A DNA stretch of 11,441 nucleotides, taken from contig SFNW01000058.1 of assembly GCA_004554105.1 (NCBI GenBank), positions 1-11,441 on the forward strand. The letters run 5' to 3'. Below the pieces are notes generated by a model. That model saw nothing but the letters and a program-made list of their open reading frames with translations, had not been told where the DNA came from and searched no databases. Shown piece after piece: positions 1 through 7,200 of the stretch (position 1 is its first letter; each line of letters begins with the position of its first letter). The translations under genes and the position numbers were made by a program. Source of the stretch: Clostridiales bacterium (GTDB taxonomy: Bacteria; Bacillota; Clostridia; Oscillospirales; CAG-272).

Positions 1-1
1 C

Positions 2-259
2 GGAGACAATTTGATGACTGAAATGGCATTCAAACGTGCGTGGCAGAGGTATGTAAAAGAAAGCGGAGTTACGATTACGCCGCATCAGCTTCGACATGCA
101 TATGCGACCCTGTTGTATGATAGCGGAATCGACCCGAAATCAGCACAGCTTTTGCTCGGGCACAGCGACTATAAAACGACGATGGACATATACACGCACA
201 TCAGCGAAAGCCGTAAAGTAATTGACTTTGAAAAGCTAAATTCAATCTCAAAAATGTAA
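2..259 (+). CDS. Tyrosine recombinase (phage/ICE-type integrase), C-terminal part, 5' end outside window
   Basis: The reading frame is open to the left edge (codons GGA GAC AAT TTG ATG...), so this is the last ~85 residues of a longer gene rather than a small protein starting at TTG or ATG. It carries the C-terminal catalytic boxes of tyrosine recombinases: HQLRH (the HxxR pair) and LLGHSDYKTTMDIYTH, which holds the second His and the tyrosine nucleophile of the family. These enzymes cut and join DNA at attachment sites through a 3'-phosphotyrosine link, and drive integration or excision of prophages and conjugative elements. The stop lies 87 bp before a tRNA 3'-end sequence, the typical order integrase-attachment site at an element end. 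The first active-site Arg and the N-terminal arm-binding domain lie outside the window, so intactness cannot be judged. Confidence 0.92.
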   Translation, partial: GDNLMTEMAFKRAWQRYVKESGVTITPHQLRHAYATLLYDSGIDPKSAQLLLGHSDYKTTMDIYTHISESRKVIDFEKLNSISKM

Positions 260-341
260 AAATATTCATTGCAATAATAACTATGGGTTGTATTGCGGTT
301 GTCAAAAGCCTCGCAGACCGCATAAATAAACGGTTCTTTTA

Positions 342-389
<48 letters not shown>

Positions 390-427
390 GAAATAAAAAG
401 CACCCCAACGGGGGTGCTTTTTATTTC
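390..427 (+). terminator. Intrinsic terminator behind the tRNA 3' end
   Basis: A perfect 17-bp stem (390-406 with 411-427) with an AACG loop. The A/T-rich outer part gives a T run on either strand. It begins one base after the encoded CCA, as expected for a tRNA gene terminator, and can also stop transcription from the other side. Confidence 0.85.
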
Positions 428-609
428 TGCATACGAACAGAGTTGGGCTTTCTGCACTTCGGGTTATGAGACCGACGAGCGGAGCTCGTTGGGGGAGCGA
501 GCCGAGCGCCGCCGGTGGCGGAAGAAGCGAGGCGAGCGAGTGGCAGCGGTCGAAAAGCGCAAGCGCGCCGCGCGCCGCGTTATTCGGGCACCGCAACAGG
601 CGCATAGCG
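428..609. other. Non-coding, partly GC-rich insert between two tRNA-end copies
   Basis: I find no credible protein gene here. From about 476 to 600 the sequence is rich in short GAGCGAG/GCGAGC-like words and GCGC runs, with a small CCGCC-GGT-GGCGG hairpin near 512-524. Base composition differs sharply from the AT-rich sequence before 340. ORFs reading through it on either strand give low-complexity Arg/Ala-rich translations. It may be the remnant of a small inserted element or a rearranged tRNA-flanking sequence. Confidence 0.5.
458..480 (-). repeat. Inverted fragment of the same tRNA (D-stem to anticodon arm)
   Basis: Read on the minus strand this gives GCTCGTCGGTCTCATAACCC followed by GAAG, matching the 3' D-stem strand, the anticodon arm and the start of the variable loop of initiator tRNA-Met. 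It shares GGTCTCATAACCCGAAG with positions 342-358, including the odd T opposite C in the stem. It contains a tRNA part (the D-stem side) that copy 1 lacks, so it is not a simple inversion of copy 1. Confidence 0.65.
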
Positions 610-645
<36 letters not shown>

Positions 646-652
646 AATCAAC

Positions 653-685
653 AAAAACGCTTTGGGATTTTCCCGAAGCGTTTTT
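653..685 (+). terminator. Intrinsic terminator behind the second tRNA-end copy
   Basis: A 15-bp stem (653-667 with 671-685) with one G-U pair and a TTT loop, followed by a T run. It occupies the same place relative to the tRNA-end copy as the terminator at 390-427, but its sequence is unrelated. Confidence 0.8.
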
Positions 686-754
686 CCTTTTGTCCGGGAG
701 GACTTGATACAACCGATCAACAGCCCGGTACGCTGTCGGCAAGAATCATATTGA

Positions 755-783
755 TTGCACAAAACAGTAAAATATGATATAAT
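755..783 (+). promoter_or_regulatory. Strong sigma-A type promoter
   Basis: A -35 box TTGCAC (755-760), a 17-nt spacer and a consensus -10 box TATAAT (778-783). The -10 is preceded by TGA, so it also has the extended -10 TG motif. The start of transcription is expected near 790. The first downstream gene is the lipoprotein at 979, which leaves a leader of roughly 190 nt. Confidence 0.7.
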
Positions 784-978
784 AAACACTACGGTAACCA
801 ATTTTACAGGGCTCAAATACACATTTTAACTATGAAGAATGAACAATGAAAATATCTCTATGATTTGCGCTGATTTTTATGTCGGTATGCATCATGACTC
901 TGTCAGCCTCATAAGGCGGGCAACGCTGAGTTTCGGCTGACTCTGTACGATCCGGGATAAACATTAGGAGGAAGAAAA
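784..978 (+). other. Long 5' leader with a stem-loop
   Basis: No recognised riboswitch or RNA gene is visible. It contains a 7-bp stem GTCAGCC (902-908)/GGCTGAC (935-941), bordered by the direct repeat GACTCTGT at 896-903 and 939-946. A 33-codon ORF (839-940) lies across it but has no clear ribosome binding site. The segment ends with an AGGAGG site for the gene at 979. Confidence 0.35.
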
Positions 979-2505
979 ATGAAAGCAATCGCCACCGTAC
1001 CTTTCCGGCGGGAGAATATCTTCAGCGCCATTCACCGCATCTGCATTCGAATCGCGGGAGGAGAGAAACCAATTAAAAAGTCACTGGCATTGTTCCTCTC
1101 GGCGGTACTGTGCTTTTCCCTGTGTTCCTGCGGCGGAAAACCGTCTGACAGCCGGACGCCGGAGGACAGCAGCGCACCCATGCAGGGCGCGGAGCCGACC
1201 CCCGAGCCTGCGGTTCCGGTGGCGGCGGAACTGGACCCCGCCTCCTGCGAGCCGGAACGGAGCATCAAGTCGTTTCAGGATATCGCTTCCTTCTTTGTGA
1301 AGAGAATGGACTGGCAGGAGACTTACCGTGAGTTCCAGGTGACGGAAGAGGACGGCGCCGCCATCGCGGAATATGTTCGATTGCTGATGGACGAGTTTGA
1401 CTATGAGATCGTGGGCGGGGCCAACTTTGACCTTGATGCCGGAGATCCCTTTTGCGGGAAATTAACCAAGGGCTCTTGGGAGGTGCTGCTTGCCCTGAGC
1501 ACTGTGGACACCGGCCGGGAGACCAAGGGGCGCATTGATCCGGCGTCCTGTGATATCCGTCTGCACTGCGTCAACGGAACGGTGACTCTGGTGTTTACCG
1601 ACCTCTTCCATACCGAGGACTTCGGATACCGCCGGTCGGACAGCGAGGGCGACCGCTTCGACGAAGTGTACGGTCAGCGGGCGCCGGATGCCTATTATCT
1701 GGAGAACGGCCGGTATTACAACGGAAGCGACGGTGTGCTGTCCGTAGAGGCAGGGACTCACGGCGAAGCCGTGATCCTAATCAACGGCGAGGAAGTGCTG
1801 TACAGCACCGATGCCGCCGTGCATGACGAAAGATATGTGTCCTATCCCTGCGATGATTATATAATCGAGATTTATGATTTTCTGGATGGGGTGGAAGAGG
1901 AATGCATTGAGATTACTGTCCCCAAGACCCTGCGGGGCGGAGAGGTCTATACCCTTTCCGACGGCTTGGGAATGTTTGGGGACAGTCCGATTTGGATAAA
2001 GTATGCTCCCGGCACAGGGGACACGGTGTATTCTCACTGCAATCCCACCCCACGCTCTGCCATGAATGCCTGTACCGTCCGTGTGCTTCGGTGGGACGAG
2101 GCGGAGTGTGTGGTCTACATCTCCATGGACATCATCACTGAATTGGAGCCCATGACCATCGAGGTCCTTGCCGCCATGCCCGCCTACGGCAGTCTGCGGG
2201 GGAAAACCTTCAAGGCAGAGGAGGCCGTCACGCTGAAAGTGGGCGAATCGCTGGAACTGGAGTACGACGGCCCCTATGTATTCATGCCCAATTATGAAAC
2301 CTACGAGTGGAGCCTTGCGTCCGGTCAGGGCGCAGCCATCACCGGTGCCGGGGACAAATGCACGGTAACGGCGGCCTCTCCGGGGCAGGTCATCGTCAAG
2401 TGCGTTTATTCCTACGGCAAGGACGAGCCCGACGTACTTACCGGGATTGCCCGAAATGAAAATCACACCAAATCCAAGCTTTACTATATCAACATCGTGC
2501 AGTAA
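979..2505 (+). CDS. Putative secreted lipoprotein of unknown function with a C-terminal Ig-like domain
   Basis: The ATG at 979 has AGGAGG (966-971) seven bases upstream, so translation can begin there. However, the typical lipoprotein signal peptide only begins at residue 32: (I)KKSLALFLSAVLCFSLCSC, with lipobox LCS-C and the lipidated Cys at residue 51. The 31 residues before it make an unusually long Arg-containing N region. After the Cys comes a Pro/Ser/Glu-rich linker (about 53-85), then a mixed alpha/beta body without a family I recognise. The last ~95 residues (VTLKVGESLELEYDG... ITGAGDKCTVTAASPGQVIVKC) resemble a bacterial Ig-like (BIG2-type) fold. The mature protein should sit on the outer face of the membrane. 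It uses GCC, GGC and CTG codons more than the genes to its right and lies beside an integration hotspot, so horizontal origin is possible. Existence of the gene is well supported; function is unknown. Confidence 0.8.
   Translation: MKAIATVPFRRENIFSAIHRICIRIAGGEKPIKKSLALFLSAVLCFSLCSCGGKPSDSRTPEDSSAPMQGAEPTPEPAVPVAAELDPASCEPERSIKSFQDIASFFVKRMDWQETYREFQVTEEDGAAIAEYVRLLMDEFDYEIVGGANFDLDAGDPFCGKLTKGSWEVLLALSTVDTGRETKGRIDPASCDIRLHCVNGTVTLVFTDLFHTEDFGYRRSDSEGDRFDEVYGQRAPDAYYLENGRYYNGSDGVLSVEAGTHGEAVILINGEEVLYSTDAAVHDERYVSYPCDDYIIEIYDFLDGVEEECIEITVPKTLRGGEVYTLSDGLGMFGDSPIWIKYAPGTGDTVYSHCNPTPRSAMNACTVRVLRWDEAECVVYISMDIITELEPMTIEVLAAMPAYGSLRGKTFKAEEAVTLKVGESLELEYDGPYVFMPNYETYEWSLASGQGAAITGAGDKCTVTAASPGQVIVKCVYSYGKDEPDVLTGIARNENHTKSKLYYINIVQ
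1057..1074 (+). promoter_or_regulatory. Alternative ribosome binding site before an ATT codon (possible original start)
   Basis: GGAGGAG (1057-1063) lies 8 nt before the in-frame codon ATT (1072-1074), which is followed by AAAAAG, coding Lys-Lys at the head of the signal peptide. This is the layout of a normal lipoprotein start with ATG replaced by ATT. ATT initiation is known but rare (infC). Either it is used, or the start decayed and the ATG at 979 took over. Confidence 0.5.
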
Positions 2506-2511
2506 TCCACA

Positions 2512-2557
2512 TTCTTCCGAAATGCGGCGTATTTTGAGTATAATGGCGTCGGAAGAA
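2512..2557 (+). promoter_or_regulatory. Promoter flanked by a perfect 9-bp inverted repeat
   Basis: A consensus -10 TATAAT (2539-2544) has a weak -35-like TTCCGA (2515-2520) 18 nt upstream. The left arm TTCTTCCGA (2512-2520) covers the -35, and the right arm TCGGAAGAA (2549-2557) falls at the expected transcription start. This geometry suits an operator bound by a dimeric regulator. No T run follows the right arm, so a terminator is unlikely. The next gene starts at 2579. Confidence 0.5.
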
Positions 2558-2578
2558 GAGCAAAACGGAGGGACAAAG

Positions 2579-2869
2579 ATGGATAATTACGAAGCAATTC
2601 GGAAAATGAGCCGCGAGCAGCTTGAAGCGTTTCTCGATGATGTTTACTGTGCCGGCTTGAATAACGGAATGTATGCGGCACGGCAAACCAAAGATGCGGC
2701 GGTTGAGATTCTTGACAAGAATCCGTTTGATGCTGCATGGCTTTCGGGCGACGCCGAGCCGGCAACGCTTTGCGAGAAAGCGGAGGACGGCGGGGCGTAT
2801 CTGCTTGACGCCCTTACCGAGGCAGTTATCCGCAACGCGGGGATTGATGCTCCGCATAAAAGCGACTGA
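2579..2869 (+). CDS. Small acidic protein of unknown function (96 aa)
   Basis: The start is ATG at 2579 because GGAGGG (2567-2572) lies six bases before it; the frame is open further left (to 2447), but that part overlaps the end of the lipoprotein gene and has no ribosome binding site. The N-terminus MDNYEAIRKMSREQLEAFLDD resembles short cytoplasmic proteins often seen in Clostridia and their phages (YExIxxMSxEExAxFL pattern); this is recollection, not a search. The rest is mostly helical and acidic, with two Cys and no signal peptide, TM segment or catalytic motif I recognise. It has its own promoter and is followed 26 bp later by a strong terminator, so it is probably monocistronic. Confidence 0.75.
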   Translation: MDNYEAIRKMSREQLEAFLDDVYCAGLNNGMYAARQTKDAAVEILDKNPFDAAWLSGDAEPATLCEKAEDGGAYLLDALTEAVIRNAGIDAPHKSD

Positions 2870-2895
2870 CCTTGCACTGTGAACATTTCAAAGAA

Positions 2896-2933
2896 GACGA
2901 AAACCGCGCCGTATAGACGGCGCGGTTTTCGTC
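2896..2933. terminator. Strong, probably bidirectional terminator
   Basis: A perfect 17-bp stem (2896-2912 with 2917-2933) with a four-base loop ATAG. The stem contains AAAA and TTTT arms, so either strand offers a short T run. It closes the gene ending at 2869 and is also the first hairpin met by transcripts leaving the opposite gene that ends at 3022. Confidence 0.8.
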
Positions 2934-3021
2934 GTAAGTGCGCGGTGCGGCGGGAGCAAGGCAAACGCGCGAAAATCGACTGAATGCCGGCAGACGCTCG
3001 TTCATGTCTCCCGCGGCAAAC

Positions 3022-4020
3022 TTATTTTGCGGACTTTGCAATAATTCCGTCACATACCGCACTCCATGCTTCGTCTATGCCGGTAGAGCCGCGCGCAACA
3101 AAAGCATCAAGGGTGCGGCGAATGCCGTCCTCGAGTGAATAGTCGCAGGTAAAATCGGGTACGGCATCGAGAATTTTGCTGTTGTCAAATACCCATGAGG
3201 TTGCCTTATCCGCTTTCAATATGCTGTAAACATCACCGTAGGCAGGGTACATTTCGCGCGCGATGTCCACGATCGGGCAATAGGCAAATTCGGCTTTCTT
3301 GCCGACAAAATCGCCGATGATTTCGCCGACGCGCGACCAAGGATAGGTCTTGCCCGAGGTGATATGGAACGCTTCGCCGTAGGCTTTCTCGTTTTTGCAC
3401 AGCCCGAGAAATGCTTTGGCAAAGTCGATGGTATGCGTCAGCGTGCAGGTGTTGTGCGTATCGGGCAGCAGCAGCGGCTTTCCGCTTTTCACGCGGTCAA
3501 CCAGCGTCCAGTGCTTGGACGGAATCAGCGGGAAGGGGATTCTTGTATCGCCGTAGGTGACATACGGGCGTACAATCGTATAGCAGAAGCTCGGATCAAG
3601 CGCACGGCGCATTTCGAGATATTTTTCACCGCCGATTTTGCCGCGGCAGTATTCCCAGTCGACATTGTTTGCGGGTGTGGTATCCTCGCGAATCGGCGTT
3701 ATTTGATCGGCACGGGAATATACCGTAGCCGAAGAGATGAAGATGAACTGATCGCAGAACGGATAGAAGGTCTTGATATGCGCCGCAAGTTGATTTGCGG
3801 AAAAGGCAACAAAGTCCGCGATGACATCGAAATGCTGTCCCGCAAGCTGCTCGCCGACGGCGGGGTCGTTTGCGTCGCCGATGATGATTTTGCAGCCGTC
3901 GGGGAAACGCAACGAATGCCTGCCGCGGTTCAGAATCGTGATGTCCTCGCCGCGCTGCAGTGCAAGGCTTGTAATGTCGGTGCTGATAATCCCGCTGCCG
4001 CCGATTAAAAGAATTTTCAT
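3022..4020 (-). CDS. NAD(P)-dependent epimerase/dehydratase, extended SDR family
   Basis: The 332-residue protein starts at the ATG on 4018-4020, with GGAGA six bases upstream; the frame extends to 4158, but the added N-terminus has no family match and would precede the Rossmann motif. MKILLIGGSGIIS (residues 7-13 GGSGIIS) is the dinucleotide-binding glycine loop at the very N-terminus. NRG at 31-33 and GDAND near 48-52 are the usual next binding positions. ISSATVYS (95-102) supplies the catalytic Ser, and Y124-CRG-K128 is the YxxxK pair. RPYVTYGDTR (151-160) follows, as in this group. Such cytoplasmic enzymes act on nucleotide sugars or other secondary alcohols; the substrate cannot be read from sequence. 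The length fits the family. It is a lone gene with its own promoter and no sugar-pathway neighbour in the window. Confidence 0.9.
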   Translation of the reverse strand: MKILLIGGSGIISTDITSLALQRGEDITILNRGRHSLRFPDGCKIIIGDANDPAVGEQLAGQHFDVIADFVAFSANQLAAHIKTFYPFCDQFIFISSATVYSRADQITPIREDTTPANNVDWEYCRGKIGGEKYLEMRRALDPSFCYTIVRPYVTYGDTRIPFPLIPSKHWTLVDRVKSGKPLLLPDTHNTCTLTHTIDFAKAFLGLCKNEKAYGEAFHITSGKTYPWSRVGEIIGDFVGKKAEFAYCPIVDIAREMYPAYGDVYSILKADKATSWVFDNSKILDAVPDFTCDYSLEDGIRRTLDAFVARGSTGIDEAWSAVCDGIIAKSAK

Positions 4021-4083
4021 GACAGTTCTCCGTTCAAAATTAAGTATTGACTTGCAATCGCTTTCGCCGAAACGGTTTTCTTT

Positions 4084-4112
4084 ATCATATCCCGATGCGG
4101 GCGTCTTGTAAA
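4084..4112 (-). promoter_or_regulatory. Promoter of the epimerase/dehydratase gene
   Basis: On the minus strand, TTTACA (4107-4112) is the -35, then a 17-nt spacer, then TATGAT (4084-4089) as the -10. The predicted transcript start is near 4077, giving a leader of about 57 nt. The promoter lies inside the N-terminal extension of the longest ORF, which supports the start at 4020. Confidence 0.65.
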
Positions 4113-4187
4113 TGGATTTTCCGCACATAATTGTATTTTTTTGACCGGAATTGCGCATTTTTTCGTCGGCCTCGCGTATTCTGCGTA

Positions 4188-4224
4188 AAAATCGGCATGG
4201 GACGGTAAGTCCTATGCCGATTTT
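4188..4224 (-). terminator. Intrinsic terminator of the MMPL/GLUG operon
   Basis: A 16-bp stem (4188-4203 with 4209-4224) with one G-U pair and a five-base loop. On the minus strand it is followed by a T run, and it lies seven bases after the stop codon of the 1188-residue protein. It separates the operon from the epimerase gene downstream. Confidence 0.88.
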
Positions 4225-4230
4225 GGCTGA

Positions 4231-7200
4231 TTATTGCTGTTTTGCCTTGGAGTTCTTCTTCCGCTTGGCGCGGACGACAAGGGGAATCGCGACGGCGGGA
4301 ATCAGGAGAAGCAGCAGCCACCACAGGGGACTTGCGCCGCCGAGAGCATAGTGCAGGCAGATGGTGCTGTCTGTACCGGTCACCTCGACCAACAGGTATT
4401 TGCCGCGCTCGGTGAGCGAAAGCGCTTTCCACTCGCCGTCCATGTACTGCCATGCGGTCGCGCGGCCTCTGCCGTCGTTTAACAGGCGGAAGGTGACGCT
4501 GTCGCCGTCGCCGAGGTCGGTCCCCGTGAGCGACAGGTCGTAGACCTTGCTGACGCCGCCTTTCCTTTCGAGCGGCGCCACGCTGCCCGATGTAATATGC
4601 AGAACTGCGTCGTCTGTGAATTCACCCGCTGCAAGGGCGAGCGCCAGCTTGCCGCTTGCGTCCTTTTCCGCGCTCGCGAGGATTGTCACATAGGGCTGAT
4701 ACTCGCACTCGACCGAGAGATTTTCGGTGATGGTTTCGGCTTCGATTGTCTGCCATTTGCCGAACTGTCCCGCTTTTGCCGGAATTTCGGGATAGCGAAG
4801 CGCCGAGACGGGGTCGCCGTACTGCGCGTCCTCGACCGCGACGGTCTGCCCGTCGGCGACAAAGGTGACGGTGAAGCGAACGAATTTATCGGGGACGGTC
4901 ACCGCCGCGCCGAGCTCGTTAAAGTCGGGCGCTTCCGCCGCAGAGAGGTCGGCAAAGGCGACAGGCTCCGCTCTGCCGCTGTAACTGATGCCGTCGACTG
5001 CGCCGAGACCGGCGTTGACGAAGAAATTTTGCAGAAGATTCGTTAAGGCTTCGGCGTCGCCGCAGACGGCGCCCGTGTATTCATCGCCGACGATGCGCAC
5101 CGACGCATAGCATGAGGTGAGAATATCGCCTTTGCCCGCGATGCCGCCGACATAGCATTTGCCGGTCAGCGTGGATTTGGCAAAGCACTTGCGCACAGAG
5201 GACTCGCTTTTGCCCGCGACGCCGCCGACATAACTTCCGCCGGTGCTTTCGGCGTCGCCGTAGTTTTCGCACAAATAGACCGTGCCGAGTTCGGACAGAC
5301 CGACGATGCCGCCGACGCAGTCCTTTTTTCCGCCGATTTTGCCCTCGTTGACACAGGCTTCGAGAATGGCTTTGGTCCGATAGGAGAAGTTCAGCGAATC
5401 CGGCTTTTCGAGGTCGTCCTCGGGGTCTTTGGCGTATTCGATTGCCATTGCGCCGACGATGCCGCCCGTGCAGCGGTCGGCTTCGATCCCGCCGAAGTTG
5501 CGGCAATTCGCGATTTTGCCCTGCGTCGTTTTCTCTATGTCCTCGTCCGAAACGTCGAGAAAGACGTCGGACAGGCTGCTGCCGCTTCGCAGTTCCTCAA
5601 AGCCGTCGATGAGGACATTCATGACCGTGTTAAACTGGTTGCCGATGGCGGTCAGATGCCCCGAGATGTCGTCCTGCCCGCCCGAGGCGGTCTGCTTCAG
5701 GTCGTCAAGTCCCGCCGAGATGTCGGCGAGCGCGTCGAACAGCGCATCGCTCTCGGCTCTGAAATCGTCGCCGAGCGTGACGAAGGTAAGCGGCTCTTCC
5801 GCCGCGAGGTCGGCGACAATCTGCTCGGTCTCGCCGATGGCAGCCGTGATGTCGTCCACGGCGTCGGACAGGGTTTGCATGGCGGTCGACAGGTCGTCAA
5901 GCGCGGTATTCAGCTGCCGGCTGATGTCGTCGGTGTAGTCCTTCAGCTTGTCGGATGCGCTCTCGATGACGGCGGCGATTTCCTCGACGCCGCTTGCGAT
6001 GCGCCCCATGCCTTTGCCGAGATATTCCGCGGCGGCTTCGGCGTTTTGCGCCGCAGACTTGAACTTTGCAAAGTCGATTTCGGTATTTCCGAAGAGCGTA
6101 TCGAGACTTGCCTTGATGGTTTGCAGGGCGGAAACCGTGGCGTCGACGGCGCTCGTTACGCTGCCGAGACAGGCGATCAGGGTTTCTGCATCCGCGCCGA
6201 TGTCTTCAAAGCTTTCGGGTTTGCTCTCGAGAATGGTCTGTATCTCGTCCAGCGCGTCGCGGATTGCCTGCTTTTCGGCGATGATGCTTTGCACGGCTTC
6301 AAGCAGCGCAGCCCCCGCTTTTTTGATTTCGGTTTCATCCTTGATGATGACGGCATGCTCCAAATCGTCCGCCGCCTCATTTGCCTTTGCGGTGGCTTTC
6401 TTGATGCTGCGCATCCCTTTGGCGATTTTGTTGAGTGCCGTGCTGAGCCGGTCGGCTTCCTCGGTCAAATCGGGCGCGTAAACCTCAACGGCATCGAGCG
6501 CAGAGGAGATTTGGTCCAGCGCCTCGGAAATCTTCCCGCCGCCGCTTTCGAGGCGGTCGAAAACGGGCGACAGTCTATCCAGCGTATCCGATACAAGCGC
6601 CGTTATTCTGTTGATTTCATGCAGATTGTCGTCGACGAAATCCGTGCCGAGGTTGACAAGATTTTCGGCGCTGTCCCGCGCGGCGGCGGCGCCGTCCGAA
6701 ATCGAGGTCAGATTCTTCCCGACGTCGTCGCCGAGCGCATCGGTGTCGTCGATGAAGTTGTTCACCATGCCGTGCAGCTTGTCAAGCTCGCGCTGCATTT
6801 TTTCCAGCACATCCTCGGAGACGTCCAGCAGAATATACGGCTCTGCCTGACCGACGATGCCGCCGACGTCCTTTCTGCCCTGAATCAGACCGAGATTTTG
6901 ACAGCCGTACAGATAGCCGGACTGTCTGCCCGCAATGCCGCCGACGTTATAGCCGACGTGCGGATAGCCGATGGCGGCGTTGTTCGTGCAGCCGCCGACA
7001 ATGCCGGAGCTGTAGCCGGCGATGCCGCCGGTATCGGAATGCCCGAGGATGCTTTCGTTTTCGCTTTCGCTTTGGCTGCCCGTGTAGCTTTCAACTACGG
7101 CGTCCATGTCGGCGCTGAGGTCGGCAATGTTGCTTTGCTTTTCCTCATAGACTGTATTGACCTCGGCGCTGTTGGTGCATTTCAGAATCAAACCTTCGTT

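Noticed and set aside
839..940. 33-codon upstream ORF as an annotated gene
   Set aside because: No ribosome binding site and no recognisable product; kept only as a note on the leader.
1777..2466. 229-codon minus-strand ORF within the lipoprotein gene
   Set aside because: It has no ribosome site or recognisable motif, and it is antisense to a frame with signal peptide, lipobox and Ig-like end.
4021..4158. Longer N-terminus for the epimerase/dehydratase
   Set aside because: The Rossmann beta strand begins directly at the ATG on 4020, which has a ribosome site, and the likely promoter lies inside the extension.
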